Below, in pieces: positions 1 to 11,551 of a stretch of DNA of 64,000 bases (positions are counted from its first letter, which is position 1; every line of letters starts with the position of its first letter). Under the pieces are notes generated by a model. It did not search any database. It had not been told where the DNA came from and saw only the letters and a list, made by a program, of their open reading frames with translations. The translations under genes and the position numbers were made by a program. Source of the DNA: Mucor racemosus (Eukaryota > Mucoromycota > Mucoromycetes > Mucorales > Mucoraceae); NCBI GenBank assembly GCA_027405735.1, contig JAPEHQ010000003.1:434001-498000 (forward strand), read 5' to 3'.

Positions 1-1226
1 GCTTGTGAGATTTTAGTTATGGATGAAGCTGATCGTATGTTGGAAGATGGTTTCGCTGATGAATTGGGTGAAATTATCAAGTCTTGTCCTCGTTCTCGTC
101 AAACTATGCTTTTTTCTGCTACCATGACAGATAATGTAGATCAATTGGTTCGCATGTCTTTGAATAACCCTGTTCGTTTGTTTGTTGATCCTAGTAATCA
201 AGCTGCTTCTCGTCTTATTCAAGAGTTTGTTCGTATTCGTCAAACTCGTGAATCTGATCGTGCTGCTGTGTTATTAGCCTTATGTAGAAAGACATTTAAA
301 AAGAAGGTTATTGTCTTTTTCAGATCTAAAGCTGCTGCACATCAAATGAAAATTATGTTTGGTTTAATGGGTTTATCTGCTGCCGAGCTTCATGGTAATT
401 TGACACAAGAACAACGTCTTGAAGCTTTGGAAAGATTTAGAGATAATGAAGTGGATTATTTATTAGCTACTGATTTAGCTGCTAGAGGTCTTGATATTAA
501 GGGTATTGAAACAGTTATTAACTATAATATGCCTACACAATTTGCTCAATATCTTCATCGTGTTGGTCGTACTGCAAGAGCTGGTCGTAATGGTCGTTCA
601 GTTACATTAGTCGGTGAAGCTGATCGTAAAATGCTCAAGATGGCTATCAAATCATCTGTTGGCGCTCAAGTTAAAAACCGTGTGGTGAACCATGAATTAG
701 TTCAAAGATATAAACAAAAGGTTGAAAGTTTAGGTCCTCAAATTAAGGAAGTTTTGGCAGAAGAGAAGCAAGAGCGTGCTATTAGAAATGCTGAAATGCA
801 ATTAAAGAAGAGCGAAAATATGCTTCATCATGGTGCTGAAATTTATGCTAGACCTGCTAGAACTTGGTTTCAAACAGAAACTGAAAAGAAAACAAATAAG
901 AGTGCTGGTAAAGCAGATCATCGCGCTAAATTTGGCCTTGAAGATGCTGATGCAGCTGATGCCAAACCCAAAGAGGTAAAAGAAATGCAAACATTACATA
1001 AGATATACAATACTAATTGTTTTATATTTAATAGAAACGTGGTAAATATGATGGTATGAGCCGTCAAAAGAGAAGACGTTTGCAAGCTATGGAAGAGGAT
1101 GATGTTGAAGAAGATGGTCGTATGCAAGCAGCAGCAGCTAGAGCCGCAAAGAAATCATCACGAGCAATTCCCATGACAAAGATGAGACCACAAAAGTCCA
1201 ATGGCAAGAAAAAGTCAAAGAAATAG
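1..1226 (+). CDS. DRS1: DEAD-box ATP-dependent RNA helicase, DRS1/DDX27-like (5' end outside window)
   Basis: Nucleolar DEAD-box helicases of this family act in 60S ribosomal subunit assembly. The visible part is 388 residues and starts just before motif II (VMDEADR, residues 6-12). Motif III (SAT, 39-41), motif V (ATDLAARGLD, about 156-165) and motif VI (HRVGRTARAG, about 186-195) follow, so the helicase C domain is complete. Exon 1-975 joins exon 1035-1226 across an intron (GTAAAA...ATAG) that keeps the frame. The tail is lysine/arginine-rich, as in DRS1 and DDX27. The phrase MDEADRMLEDGFADEL and the basic tail favour DRS1 over other DEAD proteins. The N-terminal RecA domain with motifs Q and I lies upstream of the window. 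The family is certain; the orthologue call is strong. Confidence 0.93.
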
Positions 1227-1674
1227 ATTAAGCATTTTTTATATAGATCCATCATATAAATAAAAAATAATAAAAAAAACTCCTTTTTGTATACATAGTA
1301 TTTTAAATATAATCATAGATCTCATCTACAGTTCATAACCCCACTTTTAAAGATTAGAATTCAGTTACCATGGCAACAAACTCCCGGGATCTCTTTTTTT
1401 CTCTCTCCTTGTTTCCATGACAACTAAAAACCATGCAACTGTGCATATCAAACATTTACAAATTCACTCATTCAGGCATACATTACATTTTTGTTCCATC
1501 TCCAACAAAAAAAAGCGATCCTTTCTAACAAACATTTATATTTTAAATAAGTTTTTTATATTATAGTCTTTTTTTCGGTGTGCATTGGCTGGGTTGTATA
1601 ATTTGGCAAAATGGAAAATATAATGGTTGGTTTTGTAGTTGTATACATGTATATAAATATATTAAAGATTCTCT
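1227..1674. other. Intergenic region between convergent DRS1 and ATP20 3' ends
   Basis: This stretch holds the 3' flanks of two convergent genes. AT-rich polyadenylation-like sequence (repeated AATAAA around 1257-1275) follows the DRS1 stop. I see no further gene, RNA or repeat. Confidence 0.6.
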
Positions 1675-2085
1675 TTAGTGTTCTTCGTGAGCAGCTTCTT
1701 CAGACTTGACATTATAACCAATTAAGTTTCTACGACCAACAATTTCACCAATGAGGAAAAAGGTATAAATTTCAGCAAGAACAACACCACCCTTTGCAAC
1801 TTCAGAGAAAGTTAAATTCTTGAGGTTCTTGATTTTTAAGGTGTTTTGAAGAGATTGTTGAGCTTGAGTGAATTGTGCGCCGGTAGGGAAAGCCATACCT
1901 TCCTTGGTATAGACTTGCTTGGCTACCTCAACAGCGACCTTGGTGTTGTAAATAATAGGCTTTTGGAGAGCTTTTTTTTATTGTTAGTTTTTTTTTCAAA
2001 GAATTTTATTGACATGAAATTATGAGTATTTACCAACAAACTTGTTAAGATATGCTTGAGCACAACCGATGAACTTGGAAGCCAT
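1675..2085 (-). CDS. ATP20: Mitochondrial F1Fo ATP synthase subunit g
   Basis: This is a 115-residue protein encoded by exons 2085-2034 and 1970-1675. The donor is GTAAAT and the acceptor AAAAAG, and the split codon GCT restores the frame. Subunit g is a small Fo accessory protein at the dimer interface of ATP synthase in the inner mitochondrial membrane. Supporting features are the length (yeast ATP20 is 115 residues), the VAKQVYTKEGMAFP segment, and a C-terminal hydrophobic helix (VVLAEIYTFFLIGEIVGRRN) containing a GxxxG-like dimerisation face. The start is the only upstream ATG in frame. A longer reading from the internal Met at 1896 alone would omit the first exon. Confidence 0.88.
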
Positions 2086-2320
2086 TTTTATTTCTTTAAT
2101 ATAGTAGGGTAAGAAAGAGAGAGGGGTGCTTCAAAAGTTGAGGGGGGGTGTCCAAAAAAACTTTTGATGGCACCAAATTAGCTGGGGACAAAACCAATCT
2201 TCTTGGATTGGCAAACACCCCCCTTCCTGATTGATTTAAACCAGTGACGTCGATGTCCTTAACAATCAAGCAATTTGAGATGTTTAACCTTTTCCACAGC
2301 TCAACATCCATTAGATCAAA
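2086..2320. promoter_or_regulatory. Shared divergent promoter of ATP20 and the 2321 gene
   Basis: Only 235 bp separate two divergent start codons, so both promoters must lie here. A TGACGTC box (2245-2251), which resembles an ATF/CREB site, lies mid-way, with C- and G-runs on either side. An open frame that crosses the interval (2096-2311, minus) has no recognisable protein character. Promoter function is inferred from position. Confidence 0.45.
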
Positions 2321-2548
2321 ATGTCCAAAATACTATCTGGAATCAAGAATAATATCTATCCTGCTATTGCGCTAATGATTATACCCTGCGGATATTTTAT
2401 TGGAACTGAAATAAGAGAAAGAAATGATATTAAAAAAGTTATTGCACAATCACCACAAGAAACAGAACAAGACATTGAACGTTTAAAGCAACAACTTGAG
2501 GCATTAAAAGAAGAGCGTGAAATGGTTCTCAGTAAGATAAATAAATGA
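2321..2548 (+). CDS. Small membrane-anchored coiled-coil protein, function unknown
   Basis: This is a single-exon frame of 75 codons. Residues about 13-29 (YPAIALMIIPCGYFIG) form one hydrophobic segment. A basic/polar linker and a charged heptad-like helix rich in E, K and Q run from there to the end (about 45-75). This layout is common among small inner-mitochondrial-membrane assembly factors. The gene shares a promoter region with ATP20, so a mitochondrial role is plausible but unproven. I do not recognise a named family. Low-complexity AT sequence upstream and a compact 3' end are typical of a real gene here. Confidence 0.6.
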   Translation: MSKILSGIKNNIYPAIALMIIPCGYFIGTEIRERNDIKKVIAQSPQETEQDIERLKQQLEALKEEREMVLSKINK

Positions 2549-2830
2549 TGAAACAATCTATTTTTTTTTCAATGGGTAAATTAAATAATATTTATGCTGC
2601 TGCTTTTCTCCTTTAAATAAACAATTACACAACACCTTTATCAGAGTAACACTGCTTTAAGCATTCCTAAATCGACTAGTTGAGCACCTCTTTCTTGTTG
2701 ATAAAAGCGTTGTATTACCGTAGATTATTGCATTAAGCCCCTCATCTAACTCTTTCCATAAACCTCCTTTCCAACTTCTCCTTTTTTGTTTCTTTTTTAT
2801 CTCTTCTCTCAATTAAACAAAGAAAAAAAA

Positions 2831-4016
2831 ATGCTTAAAAAATCTCATATTACCACAAGACCAATTTCTTCCTCAAAACGTAGTAATTTGTATGATAAAG
2901 TAAGACAAGATTTGTTTGAAGACAATAGTAACCATAATCAGCGTGAAAAGGTTAAAACGCCATCAATCACAACCATTTGTCTACTTCAAATCCAAGCATA
3001 TATTATTCAAATCCTTACTAATTTACCAACATTTACTATTAAAAAATCACCAAATCAATCACTTTCAATTTATTACTTGATCCAACAAAAGAAATTATAT
3101 GCAATTTCATCTTTAAAATCAATCTTGATTCAATGTTTGCGTTGGTTTTTATTAGTAATTTTACTTTTGCTTGATAATATTGCTCGCATTTTAAATGTTG
3201 AAGGTGAAATGGCTAATATCACTGCTCGCCAAGGTCATCAATTGATCCCACAAGAGCAAGAAGAGGAAGAAGATGATGATTTCGATGACGATACTTTCTC
3301 AACAGAAACTTATCATCATGATCCATGCGCAAACGCAAAGCCCAATAACAACGGAAGCTCGGAACCACCTTCACCGACTAAAAGAACATTGGTATCACCT
3401 TCCTCTCCTATAAATTCTCCCACTCCAAACTTTGTTGTGCGTAAAACTAGGCATTCTTTTACCAATGCGCCTGTGCCCACTCCTGCTAGTACTTCAGCAG
3501 CAATAGAAGAATCTCCAGTCTTTGGTCCTTCACGTACTCGTGTAGGTCATATAAGATCTTTATCTAATAATATGGTTGATCAAAAGAATCCAATGTCACC
3601 ACAAAAATTACGTCGCATTACAGCGCAAAGAGAAATTACCTTGCAAAATGGTATTTTACCCATTATTCCCAAGAAAAATAACCATAATCATAATCATAAT
3701 CATCATCACCATCATCATACATCTAAAAAACCTCCTGTTTCAAGTTCAATGGCATCTCGCTCATCATCTGAATCGAGCACAACCACTAAAGAAACTCATG
3801 ATAAACCTCGAATGCAAAAAACAATGTCATTATCAACAGCTCAACAATATCAAAATGAGGTAAAGTCAATTGAGAGAGAGAGGAATGACAATTATAAGAA
3901 GAACCATTAATCTTTATACAATAAAGTTGAATAGTGTAACAATAAAGAATCCATTATTAAAACGGCATCAAGACCATATGAACGTTGCTGTTCAGCATGC
4001 TCAGCGTCTATCTTGA
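2831..4016 (+). CDS. Lineage-specific single-TM protein with CDK-type SP sites and a His-rich tract
   Basis: The start is taken at 2831, in an A-rich context, although the frame is open to an ATG at 2786. Exon 2831-3859 is open to a stop at 3908-3910. I prefer a splice at GAG|GTAAAG (3860) to an acceptor at 3947, because exon 3948-4016 then reads a sensible 22-residue end (NPLLKRHQDHMNVAVQH...). The total is 365 residues. There is one strong membrane segment (about 103-117), an acidic run (E/D, about 140-155), several SP sites including SPTKR and MSPQKLRR (CDK-like S/T-P-x-K/R), and an Asn/His repeat near residues 284-297. No known family is recognised. The C-terminal exon is inferred. Confidence 0.6.
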
Positions 4017-4375
4017 CTTGAATATATATCTTTTATTTAAAATAATAAATCTATCATCATTTTTCGTTAGTATATGTTATTGTTGCCACAACCATTAAGG
4101 AGTATCTATTTGTGATTTGCGCGCCTTTAATTGACAAATTATAGGGGTCTTGAATTAAGCTGGTATTTTTTTTTTTTTTTTTTTTTGTGTGAAAATCTTG
4201 ACCAGTTTTATTTAAGGTTACATCAATTAATTACATTTGACGAAGAAAACAGAGCCAGAAAAGGGGAGCGGGAGGTGTCTAGTATATTGTATCGATAAAG
4301 AGACAAAGAGGAGCATTTTAATTGAATTTTTTTTTTCTTTCTCTTTCTAAATTATCCTTCATTTTTTAATTCAAA
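4017..4375. other. Intergenic region, tandem genes
   Basis: This is the 3' flank of the preceding gene and the promoter of the next. It contains a T-homopolymer (about 4168-4186) and a CT/T-rich stretch just before the ATG at 4376. No other feature is visible. Confidence 0.5.
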
Positions 4376-5547
4376 ATGCTTGCTTCATCATCAGCTACTA
4401 CTAATACTGCAGCTGCAGCTACCGCTACTGCAGCTATAGCTGAAGTCTGGGATAGCTATAAAAATAAGCGTACAAATACTGAATTATACAGTGAAAATGC
4501 AGTAGTTATGTTTGTACCTAGTTCAGTTGGTGTACGAGGAAATGCTCAAATCCGCAAATTTTTCTTGAATCCACAATTCTCTGAAAAGGTCAATTCAGTA
4601 AAAGAAGTAGTTTATAATACTGTTTCATCTAATCATAAATTGATCGAAGAAGTTACTTGGACAGTACACTTTCATTCAGGTGAATGTAAATGGCTTGTAC
4701 CTCAATTAGACGATAGATATCTGGTAAATTCTTGTAATTTAAGATAAATGCAATGATTGGCTGTACTAATGTTAAATTTAATAAGATGAATGCAACCATT
4801 AAATTTCCTGTTGTAAGTTTATTGTATACACATATTTTTATGATTGATAGTGTAACTCAAGCGTATATTTATAGACTACTTCAGTCGCCTTTAATAAATC
4901 AGATAATAAAATTGAATCAGTTCGTTATTTTTGGGACCAAGCTTCTGTATTGAAGCAATTGAAAGTTATTTCAGACAAGGTACAATGGCCAGTTACTGGG
5001 GAACAACAAATCGAGGTACTTCGATCTCCACAAACAGTTCGTTTAACAGGTTTAAATGCTGAAGAGGTTAATGTAGATCATCAACAGGTAAGATAAATGT
5101 GAGTTTAAATGAGGGTTAAAATGATTATAACATTGAATTCCAATAGACTCAAAAGGAGCAACAACAAAATCAATTTGGTAAGCCTACTACAAAATACACT
5201 GAAATGAAAGTATATGAAAAACTAATTTATCTTACAAATACATAGTACCAGGTAGAATTTTTGGTCCTGTTGATCCTAAAGATCAAGTTCGTAGTCCAGT
5301 TCGTCATGCAGAACCCAATGCTCCTCCTGCTCGAAACATTTTTACTTATCAACCACCTAGTGAGCGTCCTCTTGTTGCACCTACAAACAAGCTTAATTCT
5401 TCTTTCTCTTTTACACATGATGATGGAAGTGCTGCTGCTACCAACAAATTGAGTTCAGCATTATCTAAAACTAGTATTACACAATCAAAAAGTATGCCTG
5501 CCGCTGGTAAGGTTACTCCTCATATCTCTCGTAACATTATAGGATAA
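4376..5547 (+). CDS. NTF2-like fold protein with a disordered C-terminal tail
   Basis: Five exons (4376-4723, 4786-4812, 4875-5087, 5147-5177, 5246-5547) join in frame to give 306 residues. Exon 2 is only 27 nt. Residues about 20-150 show the helix-then-curved-sheet pattern of NTF2/SnoaL-like domains: a helix, then YSENAVVMFVPSSVGVRG, then paired strands ending in RYFWDQASVLKQL. This fold is used for protein binding or small-molecule pockets. The tail carries three related short motifs (GRIFGPVDP, ARNIFTYQPPSERP, SRNIIG), which may be linear binding motifs. It ends 47 bp from the convergent DSC2-like gene. The fold call is good; the function is unknown. Confidence 0.8.
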
Positions 5548-5594
5548 TAATAAAAATAAAAATGGGAGGTTTCTACGTATACATGTTTGATATT

Positions 5595-6888
5595 TTATTG
5601 GCTTGCATCATTGCTACTGTTATCACTGCTACTACTGCTATTACTACTACCAGCGCTTGGTTCTGTCGTTAACAAAATTTCGGCTGCTCGATTTAAATCT
5701 GATTTAGATGAAATTAATGCATTTTTAATATCTTGTCTTGAATAATTGGGAAACATGGCAAACATGGTATCAATGTCTTCTTCCTTAATTGGCGGAGGAG
5801 GTGGAGGAGGAAGATTAGAAGGTACTTGTCTTTGTCTCATTGTTGATGTAGATGTGGTTGTAGTAGATGAACGATTAATGTCAGGTGTTCTTATTGTTGT
5901 TACTGTTTTCTTTTTGTTGTTTGTGGCCAATACAGGCAAAATGTATTTAGAAGTAATGGATCTTGTCCATTTAGGGAACCGCCATTGCTTTACGCTTGCT
6001 GTCATATCATAAATAGCTCCAACTGCCAAACCACAAACAGATGGTATAATAGATGATGAAGAGTTTGACAACAAAAGCTACATTCTTTTGTTAATTTCAT
6101 GTCTATAATTGTCTGAATTGATTGAATTTACCTGAGTTGCAGCAAGATAGACGACGATTTTATCAGAGAATGCTGCTCCCAATAAGTTAACTTGAGAACT
6201 AGCAGGAATAATCTTTTGATATTGATACAAAATGGAGAATAAAATCGCATAGCTATGATAATTAAGTTATATATCCACACGGACTATCTCTCTCTCTCTT
6301 TCTGATTTATAAGCTACTTACGACCCACTTGCAATTGATTTAAATCCAAATTTTGAACCAATAGCTAATGCACTTGTTTGAAGCAATGTAGACGCGACAA
6401 ATGAGATGAACACCAAAGCCTATCAAAATTCAATCAATAACAAAAATTGCATTCAAGTGGTCCTTTTTATACATACGGCATATTTAGCACTTCCATAACG
6501 TCTCTCTACTATTTTCATCTTATAAATCAACCATGTGCCTACAACGGTTGTTCCTATACTACTAAAAGCCCAGTGTGACGTAAATAACCTCCAAACCTGT
6601 ATATACTGTATGTATTAGAATTGCATTTATTCATTCTTTCGGTTATAACAACTGCTACTATTTCTGTTATCATCTACCTGTCCATTTTCAATTCCAAGAT
6701 GAGAAAGCTGAAGAGCCATATGAGGTTTAAGATTGCATACAGCAGCCAGTGCAGAACAACCACCTACAATAGGTACCAAGAACTTGGTTACAGGTGCGTT
6801 ACGAAAACCTATGTTTATGCGTACAAATGAATATACTGACTTTTTGATAAAGAAACTAGTTTTTACCTGAAGGTCCATCAGCATTCAT
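5595..6888 (-). CDS. Rhomboid-like UBA/CUE membrane protein, DSC2/UBAC2 family
   Basis: Six exons (6888-6867, 6808-6678, 6596-6477, 6419-6322, 6252-6132, 6077-5595) give 324 residues. Each junction is a GT-AG pair that preserves frame. The N-terminal three-quarters is a set of hydrophobic helices with the family signature VWRLFTSHW...ERRYGSAKYA (about 52-91), as in UBAC2 and fungal Dsc2. A proline run and a UBA/CUE-type domain follow (about 267-300, MFPNYSRQDIKNAL...AAEILL), then a Ser/Asn-rich tail. Dsc2-type proteins are catalytically dead rhomboids of the Golgi/ER Dsc E3 ligase complex, and UBAC2 binds ER-associated degradation factors. I cannot decide between those two orthologues. Confidence 0.85.
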
Positions 6889-7329
6889 TTTATTTAGTTT
6901 ATCGTAAGTTTTCTATCTGTTTATTATATTTGATTGTACAAAATAAAAACAGAAAAGAAAAAAAAAAAGGACAAAAATGCACACTAACGAGTCGGCACCA
7001 TTATATATCATCAGTACATATTGTGCACCCCGATGGTGCTGCTGAAAACGTGTGTGCATATTCAAATTGTTCGCAAATATTATACTGGGTTCAAACGTTC
7101 ATAATTTTCATTTGCAACAGTAGGAAGAAAGGCCAAAGTAGTATAAACTACTGATAAAATCAATTTATTTAATATTCACGGTAAATATGATTATAGCATA
7201 TAACGATTAGTACATGGTACAAAGAGACTATTAAGTTTAGAAATAACCGTTTTGAAAATGATGTATATTACAATGTCGACTGTCTAACTCGAAAAATGAG
7301 TTATAGTATACCACTGAAGAGTAAAATTT
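6889..7329. other. Intergenic region upstream of the DSC2-like gene
   Basis: This holds the promoter side of the DSC2-like gene, then AT-rich sequence leading into the repeat island. The short open frames present have no coding character. Confidence 0.5.
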
Positions 7330-8223
7330 ACGACTTTGTTCCCTAAAAACGTAGATCCGACTTTCCATCCCTCCTCAATTTTGTTTTTCACTAACTGACA
7401 CCAAGAAAAAATTATATGTTAATGTACTTGAGATGTTCAACTTTAATCTAAAAACGAGTATCCAAAAATATCCTATTTTTTGCAGTTGGTATTAGTTTTT
7501 CAATACTAATGTTTCAGATTTTTACGCGTATTTCACTGCTAAAAATCAAAACCTTTGAGGCTTCATATCTCTACAAAAAAAGTAAGCTATACTAAAACTT
7601 TTTAATAACAAAACTTACCTGTTTTGAAGCATTCTATAACATATTTTAGTACAAAAAAAAATCGGAGCAATTTTTACTTTTTTTTTTATTTTTGTAACAT
7701 TTTTGTAGTAGATTTCAAAATATTCGTTATATTGAACAGTATTTTTTTTTTACGCTCATGTTATCAACCTTGCTAAGTTCTCTTAAACCCAGTTTAAATT
7801 TTTTAAAATATTGATTTTTCGTGGAGATATTCTCAAAAATGTGTACGAAAAGATATTTTTGCTTCTAGCTTCGAATTTTCCCCTGTATACCCTCATCCCA
7901 ATTTCTGAATTTGAAAAAAAAATTGGCAAAAACTTCGTTTCCTTTACAAATAATGAAATTAAAAGATTCAGCAATAACTAGATCAATAGATAAATTTCTT
8001 GTGCATTAGTTCAAACATTTTTATTTGAAACATATTTATAAAAAGCAACCTGTATATTAAAAAAACCATCAAAATTTCAGTTGAATTTTACGCAAAATTT
8101 AATGTTTAATATTTATCTGAATTTTGTTTAAATAGATGCAGAATTCAAAACTGTACAAAAAACATTTAATACGCTAGTTCAATTTACTCTGTAGTTTATG
8201 AGCTATTAAAGAATTTTGTTTTT
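7330..8223 (+). repeat. Dispersed AT-rich repeat, family A, copy A1 (left part)
   Basis: This stretch matches, with many substitutions, 46.05-46.93 kb in the same orientation and 29.2-30.1 kb inverted. Landmarks in order are ACACCAAGAAAAAATTATATG, the phrase GAGATGTTCAACTTTAATC, TCTCTAC followed by an A-run, a TTTTTCGTGGAGATAT box, CCCTGTATACCCTCATCCC, and a run ending at GTTTATGAGCTATTAAAG. It continues at 10976 after a LINE insertion. Copies differ by point changes and small indels, so it is old. No conserved protein frame is visible. Limits are approximate. Confidence 0.75.
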
Positions 8224-10961
8224 TTTAAAAAAAATTGTTTTATTAATTGCTCCGTGTAAGACAAGAGTGGGACTTCCTATCCAAGAGGCGGGCGCAATGT
8301 AGAAGTAATAATTGAGAAAATAAATGAAAAATGAAAAGACAAGGTAATAAGGAAAAATAGATATAAGATGAAAATAATAAAGAGAACTAATATATCAAGA
8401 ATGAGAAAAAAAAAAGGATGACCAGGAGAGTTGAACTACAGGAGGGAATGGCATTGATCTTCATCAATCATTTGGTGAATGTTGAGTCGAATGCTAGCCA
8501 GTATCGCTGTATGAGAAACCGGAACCTGGTTAAAAATAAACCTCATATGGGCAAGCCAGATTTGAGAGAGTGAAATAAGAAGGATCTGATATGGATCAAT
8601 GCCTTTAACTTGGCAATACCAAATATAGGAAAAGTCCAGGGAAAAGAGAGCCTCCTTAATATCTGCAATGGAAGTAGTAGGCCACAAGAACTCGAAAATG
8701 ACACCTTGCCATACTTTTTCTTTTGTTGGGCAATGAAAGAGTAGATGGGAAGAGGAATCACGAGTAGAAACGCACACAGGACACAAAGGGGAGTCAAATA
8801 TTCCAGGCATAATACTATGGAGTAAACCCCGGTTAGGGATGCAACCAGTAAGCAAGCGATAAATGACATTTCTTTGAACTACTGTGAGAGACAATGACCA
8901 AAAGTACTTCCACCGTGCAGCAGAAACCTGTCGAAGAGACTCAGGAGCGATTAACGACGACTGAAAAGCAGATCAAAAAAGCTTAGCCGAGACCTTGGAT
9001 TTAGCCACAGATTGAGAGACATCAAGAGATAAAAGATTCACAAATGGAGCAAAAGAAATGTTCAGGTCCACAGAGGACGCTGGACGACACAACGAAACAA
9101 AATACGGTTGAAGCTTGAAATTACCAGAAATAAGGCCCTTGTAGATAGTTGGGGGAGCACGTTTCCATGCCACTAGATTTAGATCCGTAGTATCTTTCCA
9201 ATGAAGTAGACGCAAATTTGGATCATAGTGAAATACATCAGAGACAAGCATTTGTTTAACCTTAGCTGGAATAGACATCGAAGAGGGAAGAGGAACATAA
9301 AATGCAGCTTGTAAAGGTAAGATTAGAGCAGTTGCAGGACTTATGATAGCTTGATCAAAAGAACGCGGGATGTAATCAATAGTTCGGTAAAGCATATCCA
9401 GAGTCCCAATCCGTTGTTTCCGTAAGCCCTGAGTCCGAGAACAAGGGAAGAGAAGAGGAATATGATGATAAAGACATTGATTGACATTTCGAACATAAAA
9501 ACTGAGCATATAAAAGACCGGATGATTATCAATGGCCTGTTGGTCCAAAGTGAGCAAAGGTTGAAGCCAACGAAAGTAAAGAGCAGAAGATTGTAATTGG
9601 ATATCTATGACTCCAAGACCACCTCGGGTTTTGGAAAGAGTCCAAACGTTCCATAGAATAACAGGGAAGATACTTCGTCGAAGAAACTGGATAGCCACTG
9701 AGCGCAATTGTTTGAAATCGGCACTAGCAAGAGGAGTTACCCGCAAGATGTACCAAAGTTTTGAAAGAATCAAAGAATTAAGAACTGTCGCTCTTCCCAC
9801 AACCGATAAAGATCTAGTACCATGTAATTCCACCAAAGATTTCAATTTGGCGACTAAACCAGCCATAAAATTAACATGTTGGATCCGACTCTGTATGAGA
9901 GGGAAGCCGAGATAGAAAATGGAAGTATCGTCTTCTACTGAATGCAAATGTCTAATCTGGAGCCGAGTCAAAGGAAGACGCCAGTAATCCCAAGTGTCTC
10001 TCCCAGAGACCGAAAAAGCTTCCACTTTATCATTGTTAAATTTAGCATTGGAAGCTGAGCAAAAGAGTTTCATAATAACCGAGGTCAAACGAGATAAATT
10101 AAGGTGATCATGGACAAAGAGCAGAGCATCATCAGCATAGCAAAGGACTTTGGTCCGGAGAGTACCGAGTAAATAGCCTTGATAAGTTTGATCATAAATA
10201 ATCGAAAGTAAAAAAGGTTTAAAAGCTAAATTGTAGAGAATTGGTGATACAGGATCACTCTGTTTCAGCCCAAAAAGCTTACGAACTTCCTCAATTAAAT
10301 GCCCATTAATGTTGATGCGAATCACATTCTTTGCCATAAGATAGATTGTAGACGCAAGTAACAAGCTTCCGAGGAAAGCCAAATTTCAGCATTAACATCC
10401 GCAAATGCTTCAGGTTTACACGATCGTAAGCCTTTTCCTGATCCAAAAGAAGACCTATATCTTGGTCCAATGTACGAAAATAAGGATCATCGTCTTTTTG
10501 TTCCGCGATTGACCACTTTCGTTGAGCATCTTCCATAATAATTTGGCATAGCAACCCATTTTCGGCAATAAATCGCCCCGGGAGAAAGCCCAATTGATGT
10601 CGACTAATAAGTGTTTGAGATACAGACATGATCATCCTGCTATTTACAATACGAGTGAACAGTTTATAATCAGAATTGGCCAAAGATAATGGTCTATAAT
10701 TCTTCATATCAGCTGAATCACCTTTTTTGAAGAGAAGTGTCATGAGAGAGGTATTCCAAGATTTCGGAAACTTGCCCTTGGTTAGTGCTTCATTATAAAC
10801 TGTGTAAATAAGATCATGGTACGGCGGAAACGGATCACTAAGTTGAGTATCTCATAAGGTAAGCCATCCGTGCCAGGACTACTCCGTCTTGGAGTACGTT
10901 TGCTTTCTTCCAAAATATCAACAACCAATATAGGATCCAGAAGTTCATCTTGCTGGTCGGT
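8224..10961 (-). mobile_element. 5'-truncated, broken non-LTR retrotransposon (LINE)
   Basis: Reverse transcriptase blocks run right to left in shifting frames. They are an RT start with SSPGTDGLPYEIL (near 10860), the block ending GLLLDQEKAYDR (to about 10410), a QSDPVSPILYN block (near 10250) and the catalytic YADDALLF (near 10130). A connector follows, and a CPVC...HLLFHCPT zinc-knuckle-like domain (8700-8800) typical of the LINE C-terminus. Frame changes near 10820, 10375 and 8930 break it. It is flanked by a 14-bp duplication AGAATTTTGTTTTT (8210-8223 and 10962-10975), and A/T-rich tail sequence lies at the 8224 side. The endonuclease and ORF1 are missing. Mucoralean Grem-LINE1 elements are one candidate family; assignment needs a phylogeny. 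Confidence 0.88.
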
Positions 10962-10975
10962 AGAATTTTGTTTTT

Positions 10976-11045
10976 GAATCATCCTTCAATCATTATTTCA
11001 AATCAATTTTGGAACCCAGTTATCATAAATTTTAAGCTGTGATTA
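10976..11045 (+). repeat. Family A copy A1, continuation beyond the LINE
   Basis: The segment with AATTTTGGAACCCAGTTATC and TTTAAGCTGTGA continues copy A1. It matches 46.97-47.0 kb and 61.75-61.79 kb, and 29.2 kb inverted. Similarity stops near 11045. Confidence 0.6.
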
Positions 11046-11049
11046 GCGT

Positions 11050-11545
11050 TCAAAAAATGACCGAGTCCAAGCGAGCCCAAGCATAGGGCTCGCACAGCTC
11101 GATTGCGATCGCTAATCTGATCTCAATTCCTTTACATCTAATCTTAATTTATGGTAATCTGTTCTTACATTATTTTTAACCACTATCAATTCATAATATG
11201 CTTCTCTAATTTTAATTTATTTTTAAGTAGTCTAATTTTACGTTCTTCTGGTATAAACTTCTACTTACAGTATATGGCCCCAAATCATGCTCATCTGGTG
11301 TCAATTCCTTTACATATAGTTTAAATTCATACACTTTAAATCTCAAATTATGCTAGCCTGGTCTTTATTTTTACTAATCTGGTCTCCATTTACGCTTTTC
11401 TGGCCTAACGCTGTGCTTTGCTAGTCTACTAAGTTCGTGCACTTCTGGTCTAGACTTATGCTCATTTGTTCTACAATCACGCTAATTTAGTTTTAATCCG
11501 TGCTCTTTTAGTCTTAGTTCATTGCTAGTCTGATATGTCATAATA
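11050..11545 (+). repeat. Degenerate minisatellite, unit about 21-23 bp
   Basis: About a dozen decayed units are readable, each resembling TTATGCTCATCTGGTCT followed by a few A/T bases (clearest at 11286-11530). Spacing between the TGGTCT-like ends is about 21-23 bp. Substitutions are heavy, so the array is old. Confidence 0.55.
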
Positions 11546-11551
11546 AGGCCG

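Noticed and set aside
2096..2311. 71-codon open frame between ATP20 and the 2321 gene
   Set aside because: It fills the divergent promoter, lacks domain-like composition and would overlap regulatory sequence of two clear genes.
7330..11045. Possible pericentromeric region because a LINE lies in gene-poor AT-rich DNA
   Set aside because: Mucor centromeres are flanked by Grem-LINE1 elements, but here one broken LINE copy sits close to active-looking genes on both sides. Without kinetochore ChIP data the idea has no direct support.
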